This document shows positions 8,186 to 16,028 of a stretch of DNA of 23,698 nt, piece after piece. Origin of the DNA: Microcystis aeruginosa W13-11 (lineage in GTDB: Bacteria; Cyanobacteriota; Cyanobacteriia; Cyanobacteriales; Microcystaceae); the NCBI GenBank assembly GCA_009995705.1, contig JAADBR010000053.1:1-23698 (forward strand), written 5' to 3'. The first letter of the stretch is position 1. The number at the start of each line of letters is the position of its first letter. A model generated the notes under the pieces. That model was not told the origin of the DNA. It ran no database searches and saw nothing but the letters and a program-made list of their open reading frames with translations. A program made the position numbers and the translations under genes.

Positions 8186-8214
8186 TATTCAGCCAACCCT
8201 AACTATGTTATAAT
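8186..8214 (+). promoter_or_regulatory. Candidate leuB promoter
   Basis: A perfect -10 box TATAAT at 8209-8214 lies 33 bases before the leuB ATG. At 17 bases upstream the -35 position reads TATTCA (8186-8191), a poor match, so the promoter may rely on the -10 or on an activator. No leucine-rich leader peptide or T-box-like structure is visible in the short leader. Confidence 0.5.
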
Positions 8215-8247
8215 CAAGAGTCTGACCTATTTTACCGTTCTAGAACT

Positions 8248-9333
8248 ATGACGCAACAGTATCGCATTACTCTACTACCCGGCGATGGCATCGGGCCGGA
8301 AATCCTCGCTGTCACCGTAGAGATACTGAAAGTCATCGGTAAAAAATTTGACCTCCAGTTTGACTTCCAAACCGCTTTAATTGGAGGGGCAGCCATTGAT
8401 AAAACCGGTAATCCCCTCCCCGAAGCAACCCTGAGCGCCTGTAAAAATAGTGATGCTGTTTTACTGGCCGCTATTGGGGGTTATAAATGGGATAATTTGC
8501 CTCGGCAGCAACGGCCAGAAACGGGATTATTAGGCTTAAGATCCGGTTTAGGTCTTTTTGCTAATTTACGTCCTGCCACCATTTTTCCGCAATTAATCGA
8601 CGCTTCTAGTCTCAAACGGGAGATTATCGAGGGAGTGGATATCATGGTCGTCCGGGAATTGACCGGGGGTGTTTACTTCGGTCAACCGAAAGGGATTTTT
8701 GAGATGGAAACGGGAGAAAAATGCGGTGTAAATACCATGGTTTACTTGGAGTCGGAGGTGGACCGCATCGCTAAGGTGGCCTTTGAAATTGCCCAAAAAC
8801 GCAGCAAGAAACTCTGTTCCGTCGATAAAGCTAATGTTCTTGATGTTTCCCAACTCTGGCGCGACCGGGTGACGAAAATCGCCGCTAATTACCCCGATGT
8901 GGAACTTTCCCATCTCTACGTCGATAACGCGGCCATGCAGTTAGTCCGGGCCCCCAAACAATTTGATACTATCGTCACGGGCAATTTATTCGGTGATATT
9001 CTCTCCGATGAAGCGGCCATGTTAACCGGTAGTATCGGAATGTTACCCTCCGCTAGTTTAGGGACTGCTGGGGTGGGAGTTTTTGAACCTGTCCACGGTT
9101 CGGCCCCGGATATCGCCGGCCAAGATAAAGCCAATCCGATCGCCCAGATTCTCAGCGCTGCTATGATGTTAAGATATGGGCTAAATCAGCCTTTGGCGGC
9201 AGCAGCACTGGAAAAAGCCGTCGAAAAAGTCTTAGAGTTCGGTTATCGTACTGGAGATATTTTCTCAGAAGGTATGACCTTGGTGGGATGCCAAGCTATG
9301 GGCCAGGCCATCCTGAAAGTTTTAGAATCATAA
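8248..9333 (+). CDS. leuB: 3-isopropylmalate dehydrogenase
   Basis: 361 residues, the normal length. It oxidises and decarboxylates 3-isopropylmalate to 2-ketoisocaproate in leucine biosynthesis, using NAD and Mg2+. The N-terminus has [11 protein letters not shown]. The substrate-binding arginines lie in the [13 protein letters not shown] region, followed by [12 protein letters not shown]. The isocitrate/isopropylmalate dehydrogenase signature [19 protein letters not shown] and the NAD-binding segment [14 protein letters not shown] are intact. It has its own upstream promoter candidate and no other leu gene beside it, which is usual for cyanobacteria with scattered leucine genes. Confidence 0.97.
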   Translation: MTQQYRITLLPGDGIGPEILAVTVEILKVIGKKFDLQFDFQTALIGGAAIDKTGNPLPEATLSACKNSDAVLLAAIGGYKWDNLPRQQRPETGLLGLRSGLGLFANLRPATIFPQLIDASSLKREIIEGVDIMVVRELTGGVYFGQPKGIFEMETGEKCGVNTMVYLESEVDRIAKVAFEIAQKRSKKLCSVDKANVLDVSQLWRDRVTKIAANYPDVELSHLYVDNAAMQLVRAPKQFDTIVTGNLFGDILSDEAAMLTGSIGMLPSASLGTAGVGVFEPVHGSAPDIAGQDKANPIAQILSAAMMLRYGLNQPLAAAALEKAVEKVLEFGYRTGDIFSEGMTLVGCQAMGQAILKVLES

Positions 9334-9412
9334 CAAAAGTGCCAAATTCAGAAATCGTCCTATACCATTGATTTAATAAATACGTCAATTTAATTGTGGG
9401 GAGACGAGTGAT

Positions 9413-9673
9413 ATGGTGGCCCTATCCGAGAAAACAGAACAACAGCGTGTCGATATGGAAATCCCAATTTTGTTAGATCCTACTGTCTTACGGGCAGCCA
9501 GACGCATTTATCGCATCTACTGTACCCTCAATAGCAGAGTTAGTAAACGTCCTTTTGGTGTCGCTATTAACCGCGACAATCATCGCGGTCAATTGATTTT
9601 TAACAATAAACCGATTCTACTCCCTGGGGAGTGTTTCGTCCCGATTAAGCAAATCGAATCGGAAGCGTATTAA
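9413..9673 (+). CDS. Small conserved protein of unknown function
   Basis: 86 residues with no membrane segment or cysteine pair. It has a basic centre (LRAARRIYRIYCTLNSRVSKRP) and a short beta-rich end (GQLIFNNKPILLPGECFVPI). ATG 9413 is preceded by GGGGAG about ten bases upstream; ATG at residue 15 is an alternative. It resembles conserved cyanobacterial proteins without known function, but I cannot name a family. It is followed by a candidate terminator, so it may be a one-gene unit between leuB and uvrC. Confidence 0.65.
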   Translation: MVALSEKTEQQRVDMEIPILLDPTVLRAARRIYRIYCTLNSRVSKRPFGVAINRDNHRGQLIFNNKPILLPGECFVPIKQIESEAY

Positions 9674-9707
9674 TTTTTGTGAAGATTTGCCCTAAATATC
9701 TTGCCAA

Positions 9708-9740
9708 ACGTCAGCTAATACCCCCTGGCGTGATTTTTTT
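9708..9740 (+). terminator. Candidate Rho-independent terminator ahead of uvrC
   Basis: ACGTCAG (9708-9714) pairs with CTGGCGT (9725-9731) over seven bases with one G-U and a ten-base loop. GA and seven T residues (9734-9740) follow. It lies 35 bases after the small-protein stop and only 16 bases before the uvrC ATG, leaving very little room for a separate uvrC promoter. It could terminate the upstream gene or attenuate readthrough into uvrC. Confidence 0.5.
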
Positions 9741-9755
9741 GTCTAATATAAAAAG

Positions 9756-11633
9756 ATGTTCGGGAATAATCTTAACTCTATCCTAATCCAAGACCTCGAT
9801 CGCCTAGAAAATCGTCTTCGGGAAATCCCCCTCGAACCGGGGGTGTACCTGATGCGCGACCAAAATGGCGAAATTCTCTACATCGGTAAATCCAAAAAAC
9901 TCCGGTCTAGAGTCCGCTCCTATTTTCGTCCCAGTCAACCCCTCAGTCCCCGCATTGCTTTGATGGTGCGACAGGTGACAGAAATTGAATTTATCGTCAC
10001 CGACACGGAAGCAGAATCTTTGGCCCTAGAAGCTAATCTGATTAAACAACATCAGCCCCATTTTAATACTCTCCTCAAGGACGATAAAAAATATCCATAC
10101 ATTTGTATTACTTGGTCGGAAACCTACCCGCGCATTTTTATTACCCGCAAACGTAGCATAAATAACCAAAAAGACCGTTATTATGGTCCCTACGTCGATA
10201 CCAGGCTGCTGCGCTACACCCTACACCTAATTAAACGCACTTTTCCCCTGCGTCAACGTCCCCAACCTCTGTTTAAAGACCGTCCCTGTTTAAATTATGA
10301 TATCGGTCGTTGTCCGGGGGTTTGTCAAAAATTAATTAGTCCCCAAGATTATCGAGAAACCTTGCAGAAAGTGGCGATGATTTTTCAGGGAAGGACGGGG
10401 GAATTATTAGAGAAATTAGCGACAAAGATGCTCGCAGCGTCGGAAAACCTAGATTTTGAACAAGCGGCCACAATTAGGGATCAAATTCGCGGATTACAGG
10501 CCCTTAATACCGATCAAAAAGTCTCTTTACCTGATGATACCGTATCCCGGGACGCGATCGCTTTAGCCAAGGACGAGCAGCATTGTTGCATACAATTATT
10601 CCAAGTGCGTTCTGGTCGTTTGGTGGGACGTTTGGGATTTTTTGCCGATAGTCAGTCAGCAAACGAGGGAGAAATCCTGCAAAAAGTCCTAGAAGAACAT
10701 TATTTATCGGTGGAAGGGGTGGAAATTCCCAGCGAAATCCTGCTACCCTGCGAATTACCGGAAGGTGAGGTGTTAGCGGGGTGGTTAAGGGAAAAAAAAG
10801 GTCGCAAAGTCGAGTTAACTGTTCCCCAACGGCAAAGTAAAGCGGATTTATTAGCTATGGTCGAGAAAAACGCTCTTTATGAGTTAGAAAAGACGAAAAG
10901 AAGCGCCGACCGGGATTTACAGTCTTTGCAGGATTTAGCGGTAATTCTCGATTTACCGGCACTACCCCACCGCATCGAGGGTTATGATATTTCTCATATT
11001 CAGGGTTCCAATGCAGTGGCATCCTCAGTGGTGTTTATCGATGGGGTGGCCGCTAATCAACATTATCGTCACTATAAAATCAAAAATCCCGAGGTTAAAA
11101 TCGGCCATTCCGATGATTTTGCCAGTTTAGCAGAAGTAATTCGCCGGCGTTTCCGTCGTTATGCCGAAAATCCCGATAATATTGCCGAAAGTGATGATTT
11201 TCCCGATTTGGTCATGATTGATGGGGGAAAAGGACAATTATCGGCAGTGGTGACAGTTTTAGGGGAGATGAATTTATTAGAACAGGTAAAAGTTGTTAGT
11301 TTAGCTAAACAGAGAGAGGAGATTTTTTTACCAGGAGAATCCTCTCCTTTAGAGACGGATAAGGAACAACCCGGAGTGCAATTATTGCGTCGAGTCAGGG
11401 ATGAAGCGCACCGCTTTGCTGTTAGCTTTCACCGACAACAAAGGATGCAAAAAAGTCGCCGTTCCCGTCTTGATGAGATACCGGGTTTAGGTTTTAAGCG
11501 ACAAAAAGATTTATTAGCTCATTTTCATTCTCTGGATTATATTCGCGAAGCTTCCCTAGAACAATTGCAACAGGTGACAGGAATTGGGGAACAATTAGCC
11601 AAGGAAATTTATAATTATTTTCATCCTAGGTAG
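9756..11633 (+). CDS. uvrC: UvrABC system protein C (excinuclease subunit)
   Basis: 625 residues. In nucleotide excision repair UvrC makes both incisions around a lesion held by UvrB. The GIY-YIG nuclease domain occupies about residues 24-100 ([11 protein letters not shown] then [13 protein letters not shown]). The UVR helix pair that binds UvrB lies near 208-245 ([18 protein letters not shown]). The RNase H-like 5' incision domain runs from about 405 ([12 protein letters not shown]) to [12 protein letters not shown], and two helix-hairpin-helix motifs lie at the C-terminus ([25 protein letters not shown]). Cysteines C178, C186 and C190 form C-x7-C-x3-C, but the position where E. coli has the first Fe-S cysteine reads LRQRPQP, without a cysteine. 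The downstream pseudogene overlaps its last bases on the other strand. Confidence 0.97.
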   Translation: MFGNNLNSILIQDLDRLENRLREIPLEPGVYLMRDQNGEILYIGKSKKLRSRVRSYFRPSQPLSPRIALMVRQVTEIEFIVTDTEAESLALEANLIKQHQPHFNTLLKDDKKYPYICITWSETYPRIFITRKRSINNQKDRYYGPYVDTRLLRYTLHLIKRTFPLRQRPQPLFKDRPCLNYDIGRCPGVCQKLISPQDYRETLQKVAMIFQGRTGELLEKLATKMLAASENLDFEQAATIRDQIRGLQALNTDQKVSLPDDTVSRDAIALAKDEQHCCIQLFQVRSGRLVGRLGFFADSQSANEGEILQKVLEEHYLSVEGVEIPSEILLPCELPEGEVLAGWLREKKGRKVELTVPQRQSKADLLAMVEKNALYELEKTKRSADRDLQSLQDLAVILDLPALPHRIEGYDISHIQGSNAVASSVVFIDGVAANQHYRHYKIKNPEVKIGHSDDFASLAEVIRRRFRRYAENPDNIAESDDFPDLVMIDGGKGQLSAVVTVLGEMNLLEQVKVVSLAKQREEIFLPGESSPLETDKEQPGVQLLRRVRDEAHRFAVSFHRQQRMQKSRRSRLDEIPGLGFKRQKDLLAHFHSLDYIREASLEQLQQVTGIGEQLAKEIYNYFHPR

Positions 11634-11763
11634 GGATAAGCTGTTGAAGAATATCTAAGGCTTGACGGGGGGTTATGATGAGAATATCTTCAATAACCCC
11701 ATAACCGTTGATCTATTTTTGCTGATAGGGTTAGTGACCAACGTACCATGATTTTTCTCCTTT
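11626..11763 (-). pseudogene. Deletion scar of an RHH antitoxin / PIN toxin operon
   Basis: Reading the minus strand, AGGAG (11761-11757) is followed seven bases later by an ATG at 11749. This opens MVRWSLTLSAKIDQRLWGY and a TGA at 11692-11690. The first ~15 residues resemble the N-terminus of ribbon-helix-helix antitoxins that precede PIN-domain toxins. An overlapping frame then reads [27 protein letters not shown] and a TAG at 11628-11626, which resembles the C-terminus of PIN toxins. The simplest reading is one deletion that removed most of both genes and joined their ends. Neither product could work. An 8-bp inverted repeat (GGGGTTAT 11669-11676, ATAACCCC 11693-11700) spans the junction area. 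The family calls rest on short segments. Confidence 0.45.
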
Positions 11764-11867
11764 AGCCCCTAAACACATAAACATCATAACCCATTTCTAG
11801 CAACCATTAGAAGGAACCAATTTTAACCCTCAATGCAGCCGACAAGATATACAATATGGAGAGCCGA

Positions 11868-12542
11868 CTATAAACCCAAACGTTTATTTTCTAGTTTTCT
11901 CATCTCTGTTTGTACGCTAACACCAATTTGTAAGGCTTCATCTAAAAATCTACCGTATTCTGTGGCTTTTTCTCTTGCTTGTAAGGATCTCAAACCACTT
12001 AAATCAATATTAAATTGTTCTGGTCTAAATTGGGGATTTTCTCTCAAAATTCTTTCTGTTTGTAAAGCTCGAACCAGATTTTCCCGATTAATTCTTAATG
12101 CTTCTAAAACTTTCTCTCTTTCATTTAATTTAACGGGATTACCCACTGCTTCTAATTCATCTAAAGTATTAATGTTTAAGATAAGTTGATAATACTGATT
12201 GATTTCTTTACCAAAAACATTTGTTTTGTTATATTCGTTGCCAATCCTTGCAAGTAGCCAAAAACACAATATAGAGAGCAATGCAAAGAAAATAAAACCA
12301 AAAAGCGCCCCAGAAAATCCATATCCTGTATATCCAGCTACCATGTTGTATAAGTTCCCGAAAGCACCGATTCCAAAAAATGAACCTAGCATACCCAATA
12401 AATACATTTGCAAAAACAATATTGTCCTTATCGGACGCAACAGATATACTCTTTTTGATTTTTGATATCTCTGCCAATTAAATCCAGTTAATCTTTTTAA
12501 CTCTCCTAGTGTGATTTCTAGTTCTTGCAAATCTGGTCGCAT
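11868..12542 (-). CDS. Membrane protein of unknown function with two transmembrane helices
   Basis: 224 residues from ATG 12542, which has AGGAG eleven bases upstream; TTG at 12563 would add seven residues. A soluble basic N-terminus (~45 residues) is followed by two hydrophobic segments separated by a glycine-rich turn (FLQMYLLGMLGSFFGIGAF; ALFGFIFFALLSILCFWLLA). About 125 charged residues predicted as helical follow, ending in basic KLENKRLGL. The layout, a membrane hairpin with both ends probably in the cytoplasm, does not identify a family. It stands alone between toxin-antitoxin debris. Its A+T content is higher than that of the surrounding housekeeping genes, consistent with accessory DNA. 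Confidence 0.72.
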   Translation of the reverse strand: MRPDLQELEITLGELKRLTGFNWQRYQKSKRVYLLRPIRTILFLQMYLLGMLGSFFGIGAFGNLYNMVAGYTGYGFSGALFGFIFFALLSILCFWLLARIGNEYNKTNVFGKEINQYYQLILNINTLDELEAVGNPVKLNEREKVLEALRINRENLVRALQTERILRENPQFRPEQFNIDLSGLRSLQAREKATEYGRFLDEALQIGVSVQTEMRKLENKRLGL

Positions 12543-12700
12543 TTTTAAAGTCACTCCTGACAATAATCTTTAGTCATTTATTGAGGATAGTACATGGGGA
12601 CTCGTTTGGGAAAATTGAGGGAAGCTGGAAAAATTGATGGGTGATAAAAAAATATTGTAAGCTAAGAAAACAGAGGGAAACAAGCGAACAAATGAACTAA

Positions 12701-12862
12701 ACTGAGTTCGGTTCTTGGAAAGCTAGATTAAAGAAACTCAATCGACTCAATCGCTGAATCGGTGTCGAATTCCAAACTCTCCAGCAATCTATCCCCAAGA
12801 AGCGCCCTCGACAGATAAAACTCTATGTTCTACAAGCGATCGCAGTACAACTGAAAACCTAG
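12701..12862 (+). pseudogene. Unidentified broken reading frame
   Basis: One frame reads TEFGSWKARLKKLNRLNR, a TGA at 12755-12757, then IGVEFQTLQQSIPKKRPRQI followed by KLYVLQAIAVQLKT and a TAG at 12860-12862. Codons on both sides of the stop look coding (basic, leucine-rich, helical), and the frame has no start codon in front of it (ATG AAC TAA precedes). I read it as the remnant of a gene's 3' end. The family is not recognised, and chance openness over 53 codons cannot be excluded. Confidence 0.3.
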
Positions 12863-12863
12863 A

Positions 12864-13148
12864 CTAACGCGGAGTAACTTCACTCAACGCTTCTTGCAGC
12901 ACTTCATCACTTACACCATGACGCTTCAAACTAGCAACGAGAGCAGAAATTGTATCTCCTTCTAGACGCTCCAAATCCGCACGCAGCCCTTGTCCAATGT
13001 AAGCACGCATCAAAGGTTGATAACCTGAGAAACCAAGCAACGGTGCAACCCGCTTTAAATCTTCAATCACATCTTCGGGAATACGAATCGTGATTGTAGT
13101 CATAGGGCGATTTCTCTCCAGTCGTTTTTTTAATGCCTCAACTTTCAT
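12864..13148 (-). CDS. Ribbon-helix-helix (CopG/BrnA-like) antitoxin
   Basis: 94 residues. The core TTITIRIPEDVIEDLKRVA near residues 17-36, followed by PLLGFSGYQPLMRAYIGQGL, fits a ribbon-helix-helix DNA-binding antitoxin. A C-terminal acidic helical tail (DTISALVASLKRHGVSDEVL) would be the toxin-contacting part. Such proteins repress their own operon and neutralise a toxin encoded upstream, typically of the BrnT type. Here the upstream toxin is reduced to 27 codons in the same frame, directly abutting this ATG (13148). A second ATG at residue 16 is an alternative start. The frame itself is intact, so an orphan antitoxin may still be made from the retained promoter. Confidence 0.75.
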   Translation of the reverse strand: MKVEALKKRLERNRPMTTITIRIPEDVIEDLKRVAPLLGFSGYQPLMRAYIGQGLRADLERLEGDTISALVASLKRHGVSDEVLQEALSEVTPR

Positions 13149-13229
13149 AATACCGTCATGGTTGATCGGGTTAATCCTAGATTTCTCGTCATTCCAAACA
13201 AAAGTAATGCCATTGAGGACAAAATACTT
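13149..13229 (-). pseudogene. N-terminal remnant of a BrnT-like toxin gene
   Basis: Directly upstream of the antitoxin and in its frame, 27 codons read KYFVLNGITFVWNDEKSRI then NPINHDGI. This matches the start of cyanobacterial BrnT-family toxins, in which a FVWDEEKxxxNxxxHGxxF-like segment opens the protein. After the histidine-containing motif the sequence passes straight into the antitoxin ATG, so about 60-70 residues, including the catalytic C-terminal part, are missing. No start codon remains in frame before it back to a TAA stop. The toxin cannot be made. Confidence 0.6.
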
Positions 13230-13231
13230 GT

Positions 13232-13261
13232 AGTATAGGCAGGATGTATTTACATTGTCAA
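13232..13261 (-). promoter_or_regulatory. Sigma-70-type promoter for the eroded toxin-antitoxin locus
   Basis: On the minus strand a perfect -35 TTGACA (13261-13256) is followed after 18 bases by a -10 TATACT (13237-13232). The predicted start of transcription falls just ahead of the toxin remnant, as expected for a toxin-antitoxin operon promoter. It would now drive the orphan antitoxin through an ~80-base leader. Antitoxin autorepression is likely from the family, but no operator palindrome was resolved. Confidence 0.65.
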
Positions 13262-13308
13262 TACTTTATTAACACACCCTACGAGGCTCTAGGCTTATTG
13301 ACAGATAA

Positions 13309-13485
13309 AAATCAATTCAGGGTAATTTTAGGCTAATCTGCGACTTACCGACTTATAATAAAAATGTTCTTGCCAAAGAAGCTGTAGCTAACTACTTAAC
13401 TAAATCTGCTAGGATGCTATCACAGAATAGAAGACTACATCTATTAATTGCTGAGGCAGAACTAAGTTTAACCGCTCTTTTTTAA
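13309..13485 (+). other. Open frame without a start, possible gene remnant
   Basis: 58 codons are open between a TAA at 13306 and a TAA at 13483. They read in part LPTYNKNVLAKEAVANYLTK followed by SARMLSQNRRLHLLIAEAEL. The composition (alanine, leucine, balanced charge, amphipathic pattern) looks like real protein rather than noise, yet no start codon precedes the likely coding part. I do not recognise it. It could be the tail of a deleted gene, or chance. A TATAAT at 13354-13359 lies within it without a matching -35. The rest of the 13262-13544 gap shows nothing clear. Confidence 0.25.
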
Positions 13486-13559
13486 CCACTTCTATCGCTT
13501 TGGAACCAAAAAATTAGGCGTTTTCGGTTTACCATAGTCAAAGTGTGCTTTCTAGGCTA

Positions 13560-15152
13560 ATGACTTTGACTAAAAACCCCGTGAGCAGAAACCGTCGTTT
13601 TTCCCTACGCAATCTCTTTGAGACTTGCATGGCCCTGTTGGTGTTATGTAATTATATTCTGGTTATTTTCGATTTAACCTATATTCCCCTGCGAGATTTT
13701 TGGTTACAGGGACGCTTGCAAATAACTTTATTAAGATTTAATGAACCAATAAAACTCGGGCCGATTGCCTTTCAAGAATTACAAATACCTCCAGACAAAC
13801 CCCTAGAAATTCCCTTTGTTAAAGGAATCGCTAATTATGATGTGGTGAAAGGAATTAAACCCTATCGCAGTACCAGTGAATATTTAGCTACGGTTGATAA
13901 ACTCAATGACCTAATCAATCAAAAGGTATTTAACCCAGAGTTTAATCTGCAAGAATATCGCCAAGAGATTGAGAAAATTTTAGCCAATTTACGCCAGAAA
14001 AGTGTCGATATGATCGATAATAATCCCTTTGCATCGGCCGAGAAAACTGGGACTTTAGAGAAGATCAAAAATAAAATGCGATTGCGGGTTTTTAAAACGG
14101 AAAATGTTTCCGCAAAAGTAGCCTTTCAAAAGTTTTGGAGTTGGGATTATCTCAGTCAAAATGGCTGGGAAAAAGAGTTGAAATTTTTCAATCAAGAAAT
14201 TCAACCTTTAATAGAAACTAATTATTTTCGTCCCCTGGGAGAAGATGGGAGACCGATAGATAACTTTGAAGCGATCGATTTTTTCTTTGGTACCATCTTT
14301 TTTTGGGAATTTATGCTAAGAACTTGGTGGATTGCTCGCACTCATAAAGGTCTGCGTTGGCGCGAGGCTATGTTATGGCGATGGTATGATATTTTTCTGT
14401 TTATTCCTATCTGGAGATGGTTAAGATTTATTCCTACCGTTATTCGCCTAGATCAAGTTAAAATTATTAACTTAAGAGTAATTAAAGAACAGGCAGTTAA
14501 AGGCTTAGTTGCGCTAATTTCTAAAGATATTACTGAGATAATATTTCTGAGAATTATTAATCAAATACAGGAATATATTCGACGGGGACAAGTGGAGAAA
14601 TTTCTTGATCGATCCCTTAATGGTGGATATAATAATCTCAATGATACTAATGAAGTTATCGAAATTTTTCGGTTAGTAGTTAATAGTACCGTTGACAAGG
14701 TTTTACCGCAAGTTAAACCAGAAGCAGAAGCTTTAATTAAATACAATATCGAGAAAGTTCTCAGTCAAACTCCCGCTTATCAGAGCTTATTGCGATTACC
14801 CGGAATGAAAGGGTTAAAAACTGACTTGAGCAATCGCCTATCTAGTCAATTGTATCAATCTTTTGTTAAGATAGCTAACAAGATTACCCAAGAGGACGAA
14901 GTTTTTGAGCGTTTATTACAGCAATTAGTCCAACGTTTCGGGCAATCTCTCGCCGAGGAATTACAATCTCGTCACAGTCTAGAAAGAATAGAGATGTTAT
15001 TAATTATCTTCCTAGAAGAGGTCAAATTAAACTATGTACAAGAATTCTCGGATGAAGACTTAGAAACTATCCTCGAACAAACTCGCTTACTCCACTCTAA
15101 AAGTGCAGGAATTACCCCAAGAGAAACCATGAATCCTCGTCGTCTTCCCTAA
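13560..15152 (+). CDS. Large conserved membrane protein, function unknown
   Basis: 530 residues from ATG 13560; a GTG at 13545 would add five. One membrane helix lies near residues 23-43 (ALLVLCNYILVIFDLTYIPL). A soluble segment of about 190 residues follows, then a hydrophobic pair near 240-300: FFFGTIFFWEFMLRTWWIA and DIFLFIPIWRWLRFIPTVIR. The latter is rich in regularly spaced arginines and tryptophans and recalls the S3-S4 region of voltage-sensor proteins, but no pore signature is present. The C-terminal half is soluble and helical with many LIN/LEE motifs. I believe relatives occur across cyanobacteria, but no function is known to me. No Shine-Dalgarno fixes the start. Confidence 0.75.
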   Translation: MTLTKNPVSRNRRFSLRNLFETCMALLVLCNYILVIFDLTYIPLRDFWLQGRLQITLLRFNEPIKLGPIAFQELQIPPDKPLEIPFVKGIANYDVVKGIKPYRSTSEYLATVDKLNDLINQKVFNPEFNLQEYRQEIEKILANLRQKSVDMIDNNPFASAEKTGTLEKIKNKMRLRVFKTENVSAKVAFQKFWSWDYLSQNGWEKELKFFNQEIQPLIETNYFRPLGEDGRPIDNFEAIDFFFGTIFFWEFMLRTWWIARTHKGLRWREAMLWRWYDIFLFIPIWRWLRFIPTVIRLDQVKIINLRVIKEQAVKGLVALISKDITEIIFLRIINQIQEYIRRGQVEKFLDRSLNGGYNNLNDTNEVIEIFRLVVNSTVDKVLPQVKPEAEALIKYNIEKVLSQTPAYQSLLRLPGMKGLKTDLSNRLSSQLYQSFVKIANKITQEDEVFERLLQQLVQRFGQSLAEELQSRHSLERIEMLLIIFLEEVKLNYVQEFSDEDLETILEQTRLLHSKSAGITPRETMNPRRLP

Positions 15153-15191
15153 AAATTAGTGATCATTGATTAGGCAATCTTGCTTGATCTT

Positions 15192-15220
15192 TTGACCACT
15201 TTTATAGTAAGATATATGCT
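15192..15220 (+). promoter_or_regulatory. Candidate promoter for the 212-residue membrane protein
   Basis: TTGACC at 15192-15197 and TATGCT at 15215-15220 are separated by 17 bases, a good sigma-70 match, 39 bases before the ATG at 15260. It lies in the short gap after the preceding gene, so the two membrane-protein genes need not be co-transcribed. Confidence 0.55.
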
Positions 15221-15259
15221 GAAGACCCGATTACTCAATTAACCTAATTATCTACTCCC

Positions 15260-15898
15260 ATGTTAACAAAAACTATTCTCGGTTTACTTTGGTTATGCTT
15301 CGGATTATACGCTTTTTTACTGGCACCCCCCGACCAACCAGATACAATGAGTTTAATTATCAATCTTTCCACTGGCAAATGGCAAGATATCAACCCGTTA
15401 ATTATCGCTCTTTTCAACCTGATGGGAGTTTGGCCACTTATCTACACTAGCCTTTTAATTATCGATGGTCGTGACCAAAAAATCATCGCTTGGCCCTTTG
15501 CTTTTGCCTCCTTTGCTGTGGGAGCTTTCGCTATTTTACCCTATCTAACCCTCCGTCAACCCAACAGCAATTTTACCGGTAAAAAAAATCTGGTCATTAA
15601 ACTTTTAGACGCACCTTGGTTGGGAGTAATTGCCGTAATTACTGCGGCAATTTTAATCGCTTACGGATTAATTAACGGCAATTGGTCTGATTTTTGGTAT
15701 CAGTGGCAAACTAGCCGTTTTATTCATGTTATGAGTTTAGATTTCTGTCTTTTAACCCTATTATGTCCAATTTTGCTGCAAGATGATCTAACCCGACGGG
15801 GATCAAAAAATCCTTTCCTGTTACTGGTAATTTCCCTTTTGCCTCTAATCGGTCCGGCAATTTATTTAATTATTCGTCCTCGCTTAGGGGAGAATTAA
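15260..15898 (+). CDS. Six-helix integral membrane protein of unknown function
   Basis: 212 residues with about six hydrophobic segments, near residues 4-22, 46-66, 77-96, 117-138, 153-173 and 183-205. Polar loops carry APPDQPDTMSLI, LTLRQPNSNFTGKKN and QDDLTRRGSKNP. The short basic end RPRLGEN is probably cytoplasmic. The overall pattern resembles conserved membrane proteins shared by cyanobacteria and chloroplasts, but I cannot name one. It has its own promoter candidate. No transporter motif or cofactor-binding residue is evident. Confidence 0.75.
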   Translation: MLTKTILGLLWLCFGLYAFLLAPPDQPDTMSLIINLSTGKWQDINPLIIALFNLMGVWPLIYTSLLIIDGRDQKIIAWPFAFASFAVGAFAILPYLTLRQPNSNFTGKKNLVIKLLDAPWLGVIAVITAAILIAYGLINGNWSDFWYQWQTSRFIHVMSLDFCLLTLLCPILLQDDLTRRGSKNPFLLLVISLLPLIGPAIYLIIRPRLGEN

Positions 15899-16013
15899 GG
15901 GTAAATTCCCTTGAGCAAACTTAACTATTTCTTGACAAGAGAAGTTCATATTTAACAGAAATTATGCTGAGGTTCCCCGAAAATATGAGGAAAGAGATTA
16001 ATGTCCAGATTAG

Positions 16014-16019
16014 AAGGAG
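16014..16019 (+). promoter_or_regulatory. Ribosome binding site that fixes a TTG start
   Basis: AAGGAG lies nine bases before TTG 16029. The nearest ATG upstream (16001) is in another frame, so this strong Shine-Dalgarno supports TTG as the true start of the 97-residue gene. Confidence 0.6.
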
Positions 16020-16028
16020 TGTTTAACC

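Larger units (their letters stand above)
7978..8247. other. Intergenic region between rfbA and leuB with several inverted repeats
   Basis: 270 bases without a credible frame but with much local symmetry. CCTGG-AGG-CCAGG lies at 8029-8041. TTCAGG and CCTGAA face each other around 8083-8102, and TTTTCAGG occurs twice about 25 bases apart. The best hairpin is at 8154-8182 and a promoter follows (both listed separately). Such density of symmetry suggests a degenerate repeat element, but its copy number cannot be seen here. Confidence 0.4.

Noticed and set aside
8593..9134. Minus-strand frames of 106 and 72 codons within leuB
   Set aside because: They are antisense to an intact, clearly identified enzyme gene and have no start signals.
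11833..12465. Plus-strand frames of 118 and 88 codons opposite the two-helix membrane protein
   Set aside because: They mirror the minus-strand gene, which has an SD-supported start and a sensible membrane-protein composition; the plus frames look like its antisense.
13298..13328. TTGACA at 13298-13303 as a plus-strand promoter for the 530-residue membrane protein
   Set aside because: No acceptable -10 box lies 16-18 bases downstream, and it is about 260 bases from the gene.
15932..15960. TTGACA at 15932-15937 as a promoter for the TTG-start gene
   Set aside because: The sequence at the -10 distance (ACAGAA) does not resemble a -10 box.
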